DNA from: Sphaerolaimus hirsutus
Lineage: Eukaryota > Nematoda > Chromadorea > Monhysterida > Sphaerolaimidae
Assembly: GCA_964036195.1 (NCBI GenBank)
Contig: OZ038458.1
Coordinates: 16,381,832 to 16,445,831 of the forward strand
Length of the DNA stretch: 64,000 nt
Direction: 5' to 3'
In this document: positions 25,201 through 36,507 of the stretch, piece by piece
Numbering within the stretch: the stretch's first letter is position 1
Layout: every line of letters starts with the position of its first letter
Translations under genes and position numbers: made by a program
The notes under the pieces: model-generated
Database searches by the model: none
What the model was told of the DNA's origin: nothing
Seen by the model: only the letters and a program-made list of their open reading frames with translations

Positions 25201-26111
25201 CAATACTTTTACGCGTACTTATGAGTACACGTGAGTAAAATACCAAATTACATTCCTGCAAACACTTCATCCAAACATTTATCCAAAAATCGCCACTCGA
25301 CCAGGCCCACTATCTGCCCCACTTTGACCGCAGGTGAAGAGCTGAAGTTGCGGGTGACCGACAGGCCCACACTCACCATGATGGACAGCATGGACGACCC
25401 TTTCTTCAAGCCGCCGCCGCCCACCGAGCGGCCGCCGCCGCCGCCGGGCGGCTCAACTGTCGCCGCCGACGCTTCCAACGCTGAACTGTACGACGATGTG
25501 CTGCAACATGCCGTTCTGCCCGACGATGGGTCGCGGTCGGATAGTGACAGATCGGTGCGAGTTACTTCGCCGTCACACTTCGTGAAGCATAAGGAACAGC
25601 AGGTGAGTGAGTTTGTATGTTCAATTGTTAGCTTGGTGAGAAGTTCACGTGTCTCAGAGTTGTTAAAATACTGGTATTTTTGGAAAGCGTAAGCGTAAGC
25701 GTAAATACACTTTGTAAAATATCTTGAGTATTTATAGTAAAGCGTAAAGTATTTTGAAAATACCAAGGAAAGCGTAAAAAGTGTAAGTGTAGATTTGTGT
25801 TACAAAGTGGTTAGCGTCAGAAAACACCATTGTTTTCACATTTCGATGAATCGATAAATCATTTCCATGCATTATTTCACATTTTAATTATCAACAAGAT
25901 CATCATGTAAAACAACAATGTAAATACCACACAGTTTTCAAATGAAATTTTGGGTAAGCGTAAATACACTTTTCCAACTCTGTCTTCACAATTACGTTTC
26001 CTCAACAAAGTATAGACAAAAGATAATTTATTTCAGCTGATGCGGCAGTCAGCTCTGGCAGCAGTTCAGTCAGATGATGATGACTCAACAGATCAAGCCA
26101 CGCGCAAGTGA
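19297..26111 (+). CDS. SLC9A3-like: Na+/H+ exchanger, SLC9A2/A3 (NHE2/3) type
   Basis: Sixteen exons: 19297-19413, 19613-19673, 19740-19850, 19965-20092, 20423-20558, 20871-21067, 21222-21379, 21445-21546, 22074-22297, 22885-23105, 23186-23500, 23752-23914, 24347-24560, 24821-25042, 25334-25602 and 26037-26111; about 900 residues. A signal peptide is followed by the exchanger membrane domain: [49 protein letters not shown] (the Asn-Asp pair of electroneutral exchangers) and [20 protein letters not shown] motif then opens a cytoplasmic regulatory tail rich in Pro, Ser and Arg. The GYFMP and LWGAQ features favour the NHE2/3 branch, which works at plasma or apical membranes. All joins are in phase except exon 11 to 12, where the visible sites disagree by two bases, so a small exon or other donor may be missed. 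Intron 1 is an introner-like element. An out-of-frame ATG at 19269 precedes the start. Confidence 0.93.
19414..19612 (+). mobile_element. Introner-like element forming intron 1 of the exchanger gene
   Basis: The 199-bp element is exactly the intron: exon ends CAG, element starts GTGCCAGTTCCGCAAATTG and ends CAATTTGCGGAACTGGCCCC plus AG, and the next exon continues in frame in phase 0. The two arms are inverted repeats of each other, and the body repeats AAGTAAAATGGCAA-like words. CAG occurs at both edges and could be a 3-bp target duplication. Confidence 0.85.
20588..20855. mobile_element. CTACACACACTAG-family element in exchanger intron 5
   Basis: This is a diverged copy. It starts GGGCATACACATACTACC and ends near CACGGTGCAAACTGGTGTGC, and shares the internal GAAATGGCGACATGGCGACA word with 41021-41252 and the CAGTTTTCAC word with others. 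Confidence 0.6.
21885..21975. repeat. TACCGTATT-family remnant in exchanger intron 8
   Basis: A truncated copy showing CCCCCTAGAATAATCCC at the left and GAGCAAATACGGTA at the right end. Confidence 0.55.
22563..22806. mobile_element. CTACACACACTAG-family element in exchanger intron 9
   Basis: The ends are CCTACACACACTAGTTTTCA and the inverse TGAAAACTAGTGTGTGTAGG. The inner part is AT-rich and non-coding. It closely resembles the copy at 41021-41252 in the aminopeptidase gene. Confidence 0.8.
23524..23693. mobile_element. TACCGTATT-family element in exchanger intron 11
   Basis: It starts TACCGTGTCTCCGGGAAATA and ends TTTGGAGGAAATACGG, with CCCCCTCGAAATACC blocks between. It lies directly after the uncertain exon 11 donor at 23500. 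Confidence 0.7.
24106..24297 (-). mobile_element. Introner-like element, reversed, inside exchanger intron 12
   Basis: Read on the minus strand it starts GTGGCAGTCCCAGTAAAG and ends GGAACTGCCCCA, with TAAAGTGTAAAGTAAAGTG repeats in the arms. It has the same architecture as 33441-33642, but opposite orientation to the gene, so its ends are not used as splice sites here. Confidence 0.65.
24581..24778. mobile_element. TATACTCGGCGGA-family element in exchanger intron 13
   Basis: The ends are TATACTCGGCGGAAATCACA and GGTGCGCCGACTATA; internal words CTACCATAAC and TTATGGTAGGATT are inverted copies of each other. The family also occurs at 28886, 46477, 53853 and 59660. Confidence 0.75.
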
Positions 26112-27235
26112 CAGTCTGTGTTCTTTGGTGGCATTTGTGATCTGTTCACCATTCTTCCACTAATGTAGGGGACCAAACGTCTTCATTGGGTCAGAGACTC
26201 AGGGGGGCTCATTACTTAAATACAAACATTCTTTTCACTGCTCATAGTGATCATTCTGAAAATAGATTGCAACTTCAAGTGATAGAAAGAGCCAGTCAAT
26301 AATGTGCACACTTTGAGGGAGCAAACACCTCAATGCTTGTTAAAAAAAGGTCGTCTGTTGAAGGTGTTTTTCATGAAGAATTCGATAAGCTCACTTATTT
26401 ATGCCTAAACGCACTAGATTATTCACAAAACATATTTTCCTTGTAAATAGGTTATATGTACAGACTACAGATACAATGTGCTGCGAACTATTTATGTGTA
26501 CTCCTTGACTGTGTACTTCTAAACAGGTCGTCTTGTTCAGCTGTTACCGGTAGATAAACAATATTTATACAGAATCCATTAGACCAATTTTATGGTTGTT
26601 TTTTTCGACGGAGAATAAACATCTAATTTGTTTTGAACACACAAGATGCAGTAAACAGGTAAACACTTATTCACATACTTGATCCTGCAATAAATATTTA
26701 CTCACAGTTCCAATTCCAACGGTTGACATAAATATTTATAAAATTTGATTCGGATCATTTTTCAACAATTTTTTTTTGAACTGGGCTTTCTAGGCATCGG
26801 TTTTGTGAGGGGGTAGTTAAAATCGGGAGTAAAACACTGTGCAACACATATTTTCATGGGAGCGAGTGATATGCAACTGAATAATGTTTGAACATAAAAA
26901 AGTTTCCTGTGTCTGCGAAAAATACTATGATGAACAAATAATGACCGAATTATTGGAACCGTAAAGCATGGAAGCCATAATGCACGATTAGAGAAAGCAA
27001 CTTAGAGCGTGAAAGTTTTCTCTTCTGCCAGCTGTAACCTTTTACATACAAAATAAGTTGTCATGATAAATATCAGCTACCCTACGTCATTCCGAAACAA
27101 TTTGTAACCTCCAGCGTCCAAAAACGACTGTCGTTTGACTCGCATTTTCGTCGAGTTTTTCAACACTGTTCAACCGCACATCAGTTAGCACACACTCTAT
27201 CTTTCAGCATTGGCTGGCTGCGCTCGCACACACTG

Positions 27236-27526
27236 TACCGTATTTCCCCGGAATACCCCAAGGGGTTTATTTTTTCAGAGTGCAAATTTTTAGGGGGTAT
27301 TTCGAAGGGGGCTTATCGAGGGCGGGGTTTAATTTTTCGTCAGAAATTTTAATGAAATTAGTAGTAGGTAAATAATATGTTTTAACATGCCCAAAACCGC
27401 TAATAAATGTGACGAAACGATGATGTACACCATTTCAGACAGGGGGTATTTCGGTGGGGGGGTATTTTTTCCTCAGCTGAAAAAACCTGGGTTTTTTTCG
27501 ACGGGGTCATTTCGAGAAAATACGGT
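27236..27526. mobile_element. TACCGTATT-family element
   Basis: It starts TACCGTATTTCCCCGGAATA and ends TTTCGAGAAAATACGGT, with GGGGGTATTTCG blocks inside. Non-coding. Confidence 0.75.
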
Positions 27527-27913
27527 TTAATGAGTAGTGAAATAGTTGACTGGTGGATGAAGGATCAACAACGTATCACGACTAAAAGCTCCTTGCTTCC
27601 TCTTATGCGCTTACGTTGTTTTTCTCCCCCATTTCCCTTCCCATTATCTCCCGAACACGCTTGAATTGAATGTTCACTTGAGTTGCCCGATCATGTTCAC
27701 TGAAGCTGTAAGCTGTCATTTCTGGTAGGTATTTAAGTACGTCATATGCATCAGTGGATTATATGTACTCGTATTTACTCGCACTTGGTAAATTTCACTT
27801 CACTGGCGTGCAGGGCAAATGGAATATTTTTGCGGCCTTTTTTTAGTTTGATGATGAGATGAGTGTGTGATGATGGCTGTGGATTTCAGCGAGCGAGAGA
27901 ATTATAAGTAATT

Positions 27914-28325
27914 ACTGTATTTCCTCGAAATACCCCCAGGGGGTTTATTTTTTCAGAGTGAAACCTTTGAGGGTGTATTTTGTGGGAGGTGCTTTTTCGA
28001 GGAGGGTCATTTTTTCGTCAGAAATTATCGTAAATATCGTCGTAGTAAAGAATGGACTTATACGGCACACAAAACAGTAATAAATGTCATCAAAATGGAC
28101 ATAAATACATAGAACATACAAACGTAGATAGGTCGCTACTATATAAACTATCGTATGTGTAGCTGCAAATTGACCCCAATAAATACACCATACATTGCCT
28201 ACATGATGTACATCATTATATACAGGGGGTATTTCGAGGGGAGTATTTTTTCATCACTTCGTTTAGACCCGGAGGTGTTTCGACGGGTGGTAATTTAAAG
28301 GGGGGTATTTCGAGGAAATACGGTA
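27914..28325. mobile_element. TACCGTATT-family element
   Basis: It starts ACTGTATTTCCTCGAAATAC and ends TATTTCGAGGAAATACGGTA. The centre carries a TACATGATGTACATCAT palindrome. Confidence 0.75.
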
Positions 28326-28499
28326 CACAGAAATACTGAATGAGTAGGTGGGTAGCTTTTCTCTGTTCAGTATAGATGGGATGGCTTGACAGGTGCGATT
28401 CCGACGTTCCATTGCCTCGCAAAGAAAAAAGCTAGCTGACCTCTCGTTTCATCAGTCCCTAATCACTACTCTCCTCCCAGTATAATACTGATTACTTAT

Positions 28500-28760
28500 C
28501 CAAACACTACTCGAATCGACCGCACGAGCGAGTAACAGGCACATGGCATGCGCAAATGCACTGCCGCGCACAAGTAGAAAACACGGCGCGCGTGCTTATG
28601 ATGAGAGCGGAGCACTGCATTGATGCGGGCCCGGCGCTAACGATGGAGTTTGTGCCCATGTCACATTGATCACGGCCGCGCGCGCGCGCCCCCACCGCTA
28701 AACAGTTATAGCCACTGACGGCCAAGTACGGACGCACTTCGATTGCATTTTTATCGCTTA
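28500..28760. promoter_or_regulatory. CpG-rich patch, possible promoter
   Basis: Dense CG dinucleotides, including a CGGCCGCGCGCGCGCGCC run near 28674-28690, stand out from AT-rich flanks. It could be the promoter of the membrane-protein gene whose 3' exons start near 31276, but no 5' exon was found. Confidence 0.25.
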
Positions 28761-28885
28761 CGATCCATCTTTCGCGGAGGGTTTTTTTCTGCTCGTTTGT
28801 ATTTGAAAATGCGAGTTCGCGACAGACGTTCTTGAGGCAGTCGGTATTTGTGTAGAAAGCATGCACTGCGCAGTGGAGCCAGTCG

Positions 28886-29084
28886 TATACTCCAGCGACA
28901 TTACACCGTACAATGAAATCTACCATATCCCATCTGAATAAAGGAACAAGTATAAATAAAACAATTTCATCATATTTATCAAAGCAATTTGATGAATATG
29001 ATGAAGATAAAAATTTATGTTTGTTCTTTTATTTAGATGGGATATGGTAAATTTCATTGTAAGGTGTAATGTCGCTGGAGTATA
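28886..29084. mobile_element. Near-perfect palindromic element, TATACTC family
   Basis: Arms of about 80 bp, starting TATACTCCAGCGACATTACA and ending with the inverse TGTAATGTCGCTGGAGTATA, surround a short AT-rich loop. Arm similarity looks higher than in other copies, suggesting a recent insertion or gene conversion. Confidence 0.8.
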
Positions 29085-29377
29085 TCATGTATGGAATGAA
29101 AGATAGCGTCTTCGGAAGCTGGGGCCCGCTGCTAGTGCGACCAATTACACAGTTGTCCAAACAAAGTGGCAATAATAATGAAATTTCACAGTTACGTGAT
29201 CCATTGTGCTCTTTAGCCCGTTTATCACCGGTGCCGCCGCAACATCTGCAATGCATGTGCAATGAATGCGGCCCTGAATGCCTGGCCAATTGTCACATAC
29301 GATCAGTTGGCACTGTCATGAAACTACACATGCATGTCATTGTTGGTTCAGATCAATGTAGCCGCGTGAACGGTACG

Positions 29378-29648
29378 TACCGTATTATCTTGAAATACGC
29401 ACCCCCATGGCGGGTTGATTTATTTCGCCAGCTAATTTTGATAGTGGGGGATAATTCGACGTACGGCTTATTCGAGGGAGGTCTATTATTTCGGCAGAAA
29501 TCCTCTTCTCTAAATGAAGTACATTCTCGTCGCACTCAATTTGGGTGGGGGTGTTTCGAGGGGGGTGTATTATTTTCCCCGCTCGCTCAGACCAGGGGGT
29601 ATTTCGAGGGGGGTTAAGACAAGGGGGATAATTTGAGGTAATACGGTA
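29378..29648. mobile_element. TACCGTATT-family element
   Basis: It starts TACCGTATTATCTTGAAATA and ends ATTTGAGGTAATACGGTA, with TATTTCGAGGGGGGT blocks near the right end. Confidence 0.7.
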
Positions 29649-31275
29649 AATACCGTATTATATTTATGTGCTGAACGAAATATGTTCTATTCATATCTTC
29701 TGCCGCCAGACCACCTTTCAAAAAGTTTCAGTGAAACTCCTCATTTTTCGCAGTGCCCCGCAGTACACTAGCTGTGGGTGCAACTTACACTAACGCGACA
29801 CCATCGCTCGCACGCTAGAAAACTCGCAGTAATGTTATTCCGCGCCATAGAAATGCAAATCAGGGTATATACGTGCGGGTAGTGCATGCAACAGCGCATT
29901 TCTCCGACCAGGGAACAAACACTGACAAGTGAACTGACGTGGTGACGCGCGCGACAAGTTATTCGGTTTGACGGAAGCGCGCTGGTGCAGTTGTTAAAAG
30001 TACCAAACTTCTTCAAAAGTGTGTATACATTAAGTATTTTGTTTTTTCTTTAACTCCGAGTACAGAAAGCGTTAAGTGAATTTTTTTACTTTTACTCATG
30101 TGTAAATGAGTGTAAAATACTTTTTTCCAGAAAGCATACATGCGAGTATTTTTCTCTCTCGAAAGTGTAAAAGCGAGTGAAAATGATATTTTCTTTCTTG
30201 AAAATGTAGAAGAGAGCATTATGAATGTTTACCATGGACAAAAAAGGTGTTCTTGTTCTATTAATAAGTATTCTTCATGAAAAGCAGGGGTCTCGAATGG
30301 TAAAAGTGCTCTTTCTGTACTTAAAAAATTACTTTATAGTACTCAAGTACTCTCAAAAAGTAAGCATACAGGTGAGTACAGACACTTTTTCAAAGTATGT
30401 GTATGCATATTTCCTCGGTACTTGAGTATGTGTACTTTTTAAGTAAAAGTAGATACGCATTCACAACTTTGCACTGGTGTGCCGCCCATTTGCAGCTACA
30501 GCTGTCTCTCATGGAAATGCGGCTTAGCTATCGGATTCTAAACAAATGGTGGCGTGGGTCCATGGATTTCAGAATCGAAACTTCTATGTAAAGCGACGGC
30601 AATAAAAATTTCTCGCTGTAACTAATCCCGTTCAAATCAGTGGGAAATTTGCAATCTGGTTGCGGGAAATGAGCATTTGGTAAGCGGATAAATTTTGTAG
30701 GCTGGCAGGCCTGCTTGGAACGGCGCGTGCTTACCTATCGATGACGTTTTATGGAGAACGGTGTCCCATGGAATAGAAGACATCGGTGAGTACATTCTTT
30801 GCTGTATTTATCAGCTTAAGTACATGCTTTACTGTAAGATATTCAGAATTTTCAGCCTGCTATCTTTTCACGGTCTAACCCGATTGATTCATTTTTTAAT
30901 CTTTTTATTCTGCTGGCCGCATAGGTTAAAATAAAAACTACCATTTCCCACCTGAATTGACAACTAATGACATATTTTTCGCGTCAATTTGCATTGCTCT
31001 CGATACTGGTGAATGGTGACAGACAATTTATGGTGTACATGGTGTATAATCCACTGAATATAACTTATATGTTGCCAGATTAAATGCAATTTCGTTTGGC
31101 ATAATTTAGTACTCACAAAAATTAGCACCAATCCCCCAACAACATAAATACGTATGTAAATAAAAAGTGTGTGTATTATGTGCCCGGCTAATCTAATCTG
31201 GCGCGTGGGTCTCACCTTCACCGTGGTGCAATATGCTGATATTCAACAGGAAGTGAATTTTTTTAAGTGGCACAG

Positions 31276-33711
31276 GTACGCGCTGCTGTTGACGTCCGTC
31301 TTGGTGCTCGTGTGCGCCTTCATGCTGTTTCTGTTCTCACCCGTCATCGTGCTCAAGGGACCTCTTCCAGTGGGCACTTTCACCCCGGAAATGTTCGTTG
31401 ATTGGTTTAAAAAAGCCGTGAAAATTTTTTGGAAGACAGCATCGTCGTGAAACAGGACGGAGTAAAAAAGCAAAACAATATGAGTAGTCGAGAACGTAGA
31501 GTATTTACACGCACCCAACCCCAAGTACCGTATTTTCTTGAATAATCCCTCTGGGGAATCATTCTTTCGTCAGACTTATTGAGGGGGGAACTATTCGAAA
31601 GGAGAATTTTGCAAGGGAGGGATTATTTTTTCGTCAAAATTTTCAAGCATAGGTCTATCCAATCATTCCACAAAATCTGCCTGATAACCACAATAAAATG
31701 CCGCATTTGTTCAGATTGAACACAACAAATTGTCAAGGGAATTACTCAAGGGGAGGATTTTTTTCCTCAGTCGATTTACAGGGGTTTACTATTTTTGTTA
31801 TAAGGAATATACAGGAATAAACGGGCCAGTTCCGCAAGTGGAAAAGTTAAGAGTTAAAACATAAGAGTTGAGTAAAATGACAAATGACAAGTTATGAGTA
31901 AAGTTAAGAGTTAAGAGTTGAGTAAAACGACAAATCATTTTATTCAACTCTTAACTTTTAACTTTACTCTTAACTTATCGTTTATCATTTTACTCAACTC
32001 TTTACTCTTTACTCTTAACTTTTCCACTTGCGGAACCGGTACTTGATTTGTTCCTTAACGGGTTTCGAGTGCAAACTCCATTTTTGTATGGTGATTTTGA
32101 CACCTCTTGGCCAAATCCTCAATGGGTTTCGGATGCAAACTTTTTTATCTGCAGATAACGGGTTTCGGGTGCAAAAAATTATAGTTTTTTTTTGTAGATA
32201 ACGGGTTTCGAGTGCAAACTCACCTATTTTGGGCTGTAGATAACGGGTTTCGGATGCAAAGTTGCATTTTTTTCAAAAATCGGTATCTCTGTATCTCGGG
32301 AACGGTATGAGATATTGAGGTAATTTTTGTTTTATCATGAAGAAAATTGAAAATATGTATCAGATCCGCACTTAACTCATTTTTTTCAATTTTGCACTAA
32401 ACGGGTTACGGAACCAAACGCCTCAATTATTCAAGCAAATACGGCCGCTGATCTCTCAGCATCGCCGCCTACGTGCTGGGGCTGCTCAGCTGCGCGGGCG
32501 CCCTGCTCTGCTTCGGCTCCGTGGGCGTGCGGCTGGCCTACGCCGGCTTCGCCTACCCCACCGGCAGCTTCGTGCCCGTGTGCCCCGCGTCCGGCCAGCT
32601 CCTGTCGCAGCAGCTGCTTGCAGCGCGGGAAATGTACCTGCCGCCGCCGCAAGCGAACAACGGGCAGATGGACAAGCAGATGGAGGCGAACAGGGAGCTG
32701 CTAGAGCAGTATCCGCCGCCGGATTTGTGTTACTGGCAGTACAACGCGGCTAACCAGGCGCCCGTGTACTCGAATCTACAGCCGCACTCAGCGACGGCGA
32801 TGCGCGCTCCGGCCCCGACAACAATGCGCGATCAGGTGAAGCCAAAGCCAATTGAAAAACGAATATGCAGCAAAGCGACTTTGTACATTTTAGTATTACA
32901 CGCCGCGGACATTCGTACAGAGGAATCTCAGAGGAAAAAAATACCGTATTTTCTCGAAATACGCCCGGGGGGGGGGTTATTGTATCAGAATTTTGAGAAT
33001 TTTGAGGTGGTTTAAACGAGGGGGTTATTTCAAGGAAATACGGTAGTTAGCTGTCGCAAGACATATTCAACTGTCGCAAGATAAAGAGAAATGGTTCATA
33101 ATATTTACGTATTAACGGGTATTCCGGGTATTTATACTTACGTTTACATTTACATTTTCCAAAAATACCAGTATTTAACCAACTCTGCAAACAACCCTAC
33201 TTATTTACATCCACCTCTTAGACCTCCCCTCTATCGCCGAGCATAGCTAAAGTGCGCACGCCGCCCACGCGGCCGCGGCGGATGCACCACAGCCCGGCCA
33301 TGTGGAACATCCCGAGACTGTCGCCGGCGCTGCACCGACGCATGCCCGCCGTGCTGGTGGAGGCGGACAGCGGCGCGGCAGAGGACAGCAGCAGCGCGCC
33401 GCTATCCACGCCGCAGAGGCGACAGTCGCCGCCCGTCCAGGTGCCAATCCCAGACTCTGTAAAGTGTAAAATAAAGTGTAAAATGTCATGTGAACTGTCA
33501 TGCAAAGTGTCATGCAATGCAAGGGGTCAATTGTCAAGATAAATGTAAAGTCAAGTGTCAAAGTTCAGTAATAATATCATAACATTTTACATGATATTTT
33601 ACACTTTACTTTACACTTTACAGGGGCTGGGACTGCCCCCAGCCGGCTAGTCCGCTGCTCAGACCGCTCGCGCGCACCCAGGTCAAATATGTATATATGG
33701 GGTCGTTTTGA
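31276..33711 (+). CDS. Unidentified multi-pass membrane protein (3' part)
   Basis: Tentative exons are 31276-31404, 32460-32835, 33222-33440 and 33643-33711. The first encodes RYALLLTSVLVLVCAFMLFL, a clear membrane helix, and its donor is weak. The second starts with another helix (AAYVLGLLSCAGALLCFGSV) and then a polar tail with PPP and Gln-rich runs. The third and fourth are Pro, Ser and Arg-rich and end KYVYMGSF plus stop. The last three exons join cleanly in phase 0. The intron between the last two (33441-33642) is an introner-like element. I do not recognise the family; the pattern of paired helices and a long Pro-rich cytoplasmic tail suggests a plasma-membrane or adaptor-binding protein, by inference only. 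The 5' end and start codon were not found. Confidence 0.5.
31823..32042 (-). mobile_element. Introner-like element, reversed copy
   Basis: On the minus strand it starts GTACCGGTTCCGCAAGTGG and ends CCACTTGCGGAACTGGCCC. The arms repeat AAGTTAAGAGTTAAGAGTTG and its inverse. The edges lack the CAG or CTG flanks seen in other copies. Confidence 0.65.
32050..32420. repeat. Degenerate tandem array of AACGGGTTTCG units
   Basis: Units containing AACGGGTTTCGAGTGCAAA or close variants recur near 32057, 32111, 32157, 32199, 32241 and (diverged) 32399, spaced about 42-54 bp in the array. Function unknown; probably the repeated end of a transposon. Confidence 0.6.
32942..33045. mobile_element. Short TACCGTATT-family element
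   Basis: It starts TACCGTATTTTCTCGAAATA and ends TTTCAAGGAAATACGGTA. At about 104 bp it is the most compact complete copy seen here. Confidence 0.75.
33441..33642 (+). mobile_element. Introner-like element forming the last intron of the membrane-protein gene
   Basis: The exon ends GTCCAG, the element starts GTGCCAATCCCAGACTCTGT and ends GGGCTGGGACTGCCCC plus CAG, and the next exon continues CCG GCT in the same phase (0). The element is 202 bp. Arms contain TGTAAAGTGTAAAATAAAGT and its inverse. Confidence 0.85.
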
Positions 33712-36507
33712 GTGATCAAATCGATCATTTTGCAGCTGTCAATTTATTCCTGTGATTTTGTTTGGATTGCGCGTTAGTATGCATACCCGTTTTTAAAGTA
33801 TGCATGTGTTTTTTGCAGTATAGTTATTTGTAATACTCTGCAATTTGCTATAAACTCGACGTGGTTATAATGGTTTCCGTTCGAGATAAATACTTTACGA
33901 ATTGTTGAGGGTATAGATTATAGCCGTAATAAGCGCTATAGGTCCTCCTATCCTAATCGAATTTCTAATCGAAAAAGACAGAATAAATCTTTATGAATGG
34001 GGATGGAAAACAATTTTCAGTAATGTAAAATAATACGGACCTGTTGAAGTGACTTGTGAATTAGCTCCTATTCCTAACCGAGGAAGAGGACAAATGTGAA
34101 CGTATGAAAGTTGACGTGAAGCGTCGTCTCTTAGTTGACGTTCTGTTATTTTATCAAATGTGATTAGTTGAGTTGAAGTGAATTGACGTGAGTTAGTGTG
34201 AAGCAAGTTTAGATTGTTTTCAAAAGGTTTTGACGAACGTTTTTATTTAGACAATTAAATACAAAGAAATAAATGTAAATAAAATATATAAAAATATACG
34301 TAAATAAAGGAATTAATTTACAGCTAAATTAATTACTTAAATAAAACGTAAAAGAAGCTCTAATTACCAGAGAAATAAGGTAATTTAAAGAAGGCACTTA
34401 ATTATGACAAAAGGCAACAATTAAGTGGCGCGGTTGTGAACAAAGCACCTCAAAAAGCGCAGGTGTGAATAAAGCACTGAGGTGACTTAAAGCACCAAGG
34501 GTTAAACTTAGCACCAAAAACAAGCGACTTAATAAAGTGACAACGGCGCTTATTTAGATCCTAGGAAGAGATTCGTGTGAAGTTGACGAGGTTGCAAACA
34601 CTCCCGATTCTAGCTGTGAAATCGGCTTTTAAGGGCCAGACCGATGGCGATTGACTTGGCGCCAATCGGTCGGCTCTAATCTCCGATTTTTACCCAACAT
34701 TTCCAATTGTGAAAGTTCAATCCTTGCCCGCTCGCTTCTCCGATGAAAAGCGAGCTAAACTGGCAAGATAGTGAAAATGTGAGACAAGCCAGACAACATT
34801 TGAAATGGCACGCGGGCCCGGCCCCCCGCTTGGGGCGAGCCCGCCGCTTAACATAAACATGACGGCGTATTTGCGTGCTGCTTGTCAAGGAAATGTGGCG
34901 GAATGTGAGCAATGACTAAGATCTAAATATGTGAGCTATGTAAAGCGCACGTTGTAAACAACGTCGCTTGAGATATTAAATGACGAATGTGAAGATGTTA
35001 AAAAATGGAATGTCAATTAAAATGGAATCTTGATAAATTGAATTAACTAAATATAAAAGCGAACATAAGAACGTCAACTTAAATATTAAAGGTTTTACAT
35101 TTTACGATAATGTTACACAAGTAATATGTAAAATAATGAAAATATTTACATGCCTATTGCTATTTTACATATTACAGATATATCTATAATATTACACTAC
35201 TAAAAAATACATAGTTGATCGAATTATCTACTCTGTAGTGTAGTATATTTGTAGTATTTGTTTTTGTAGTATTTTTTTCGCATTATGCTGCATCGACAGC
35301 AGCCTTTTTTATCATTTCAATATAAATGCATCAACACATTTAGTGAATCAGATGCATAAAATACGTAAAAAGCAATGTTTTAACGATAGTTTTGGATATA
35401 AATATGCATTACTATCTAAACCTAGCAGGATTCTCTCCGGACGTTCGGTCTGGTTTCGCACTTTCACACGTACTAATGGACATTTTTATGGACATCAATT
35501 ATCAATCAGTCACTATATATGACCATATTATGTGCTTCTGCCGCCCTCGACAACGAGGGTTGACGCTGGTGCACCCTCTCGATGACTTCTCACATTCTGT
35601 CTCTTCATAGCACTTTCGTGAAAAAAACACCTTTGCAGACAAAAAAACGACCTTTACAGACACCTGAAAATTTCGTCCAAACCCGCTATAAAACAGTTTC
35701 ATGTGGATTGAAAATATAGACTTTTTCACGGTGTAGAAAGTTAGAATAGAATCGTTTAAAAGGGGTAAATGAATAAAAAGAGGCAGGTATAAAAGCTCAT
35801 ATTGTTGTAACAATCAAAGTAGCTGAAAAAGGAAATCAGGACATGAACTAGCGATTTTTAAGCTGTAAAAGGACAAAAAGGTTTGAAAATTATCGATTTT
35901 GAGTGAAAATAGTGGCATACGTTGTTAAAAATAACTCCAAATAGGGGCTGATAAGGGGGGGGGGTCAGGGGATAGTAGCCAAAAAATGGCATCAGGATGG
36001 ATAAATAGCAGGGGGCCTGAGATAGATAGATAGCTAGATCGTTTGGGGAGGTAACCATCCCCCCCTACTAGACCCCTGTACACCACAAACTGACAACGGA
36101 AAGGCCACAAATTGACATTGGTTCTTGTTTTCATTGGTTTTATGGCATGTTTATTGTCAAAGCAATAAGCTGGGATAAGTCACACACTTTCAACAAAAGA
36201 CGTCTTTTTTCCATCCCTAACCGATACTCACAATTTAAAGGTATTCAAATTCACCTTTGATTTTCCCAAAATACCGGTATTTGATACTGTCGCATCATCA
36301 GACAAACTGCGCCGCCGAAGTAATTGGCGCGCGGCAAGCACTTGATTCGATTTGATTGATTCATGGTGATTGCCGCGCAGTTTGGCTGCAACTACTATGT
36401 ATATTTACGGCGAAAACGGTGCATGGTTGAAATTCAGTGCGTATATTAAGTACAACCTGGACTCAGTACCAGTAAGTAGAATTTACTTTTCCATGTGATT
36501 TTCTATG

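Larger units (their letters stand above)
26112..31275. other. Spacer without recognised coding exons
   Basis: From 26112 to about 26700 is the probable exchanger 3' untranslated region; AATAAA occurs at about 26613 and 26689. The rest holds palindromic TACCGTATT elements (27236-27526, 27914-28325, 29378-29648), a CpG-rich patch (28500-28760), a near-perfect palindrome (28886-29084), and GAGTACAGAAAGCGTTAAG-type repeats (about 30040-30470). A short open segment 30701-30785 is bounded by TTTTGTAG and GGTGAGT and might be an exon of the following gene, but its phase does not fit. Confidence 0.5.
31526..32444. mobile_element. TACCGTATT-family element with inserted repeats
   Basis: It starts TACCGTATTTTCTTGAATAA and ends ATTCAAGCAAATACGG just before the exon at 32460. 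Inside are an introner-like element (31823-32042) and a tandem array (32050-32420). It lies in an intron of the membrane-protein gene and abuts the next splice acceptor. Confidence 0.6.

Noticed and set aside
29069..29617. 182-codon plus-strand frame
   Set aside because: It runs from a palindromic TATACTC element into a TACCGTATT element, with no protein-like features.
30701..30785. Possible exon of the membrane-protein gene (TTTTGTAG to GGTGAGT)
   Set aside because: Its only open frame ends in phase 1 and cannot join the helix-encoding exon at 31276 without a weak alternative acceptor.
34650..34670. TGGCGCCAATCGG resembling a retroviral primer-binding site
   Set aside because: No adjacent long terminal repeat or reverse transcriptase frame; a match this short is expected by chance.
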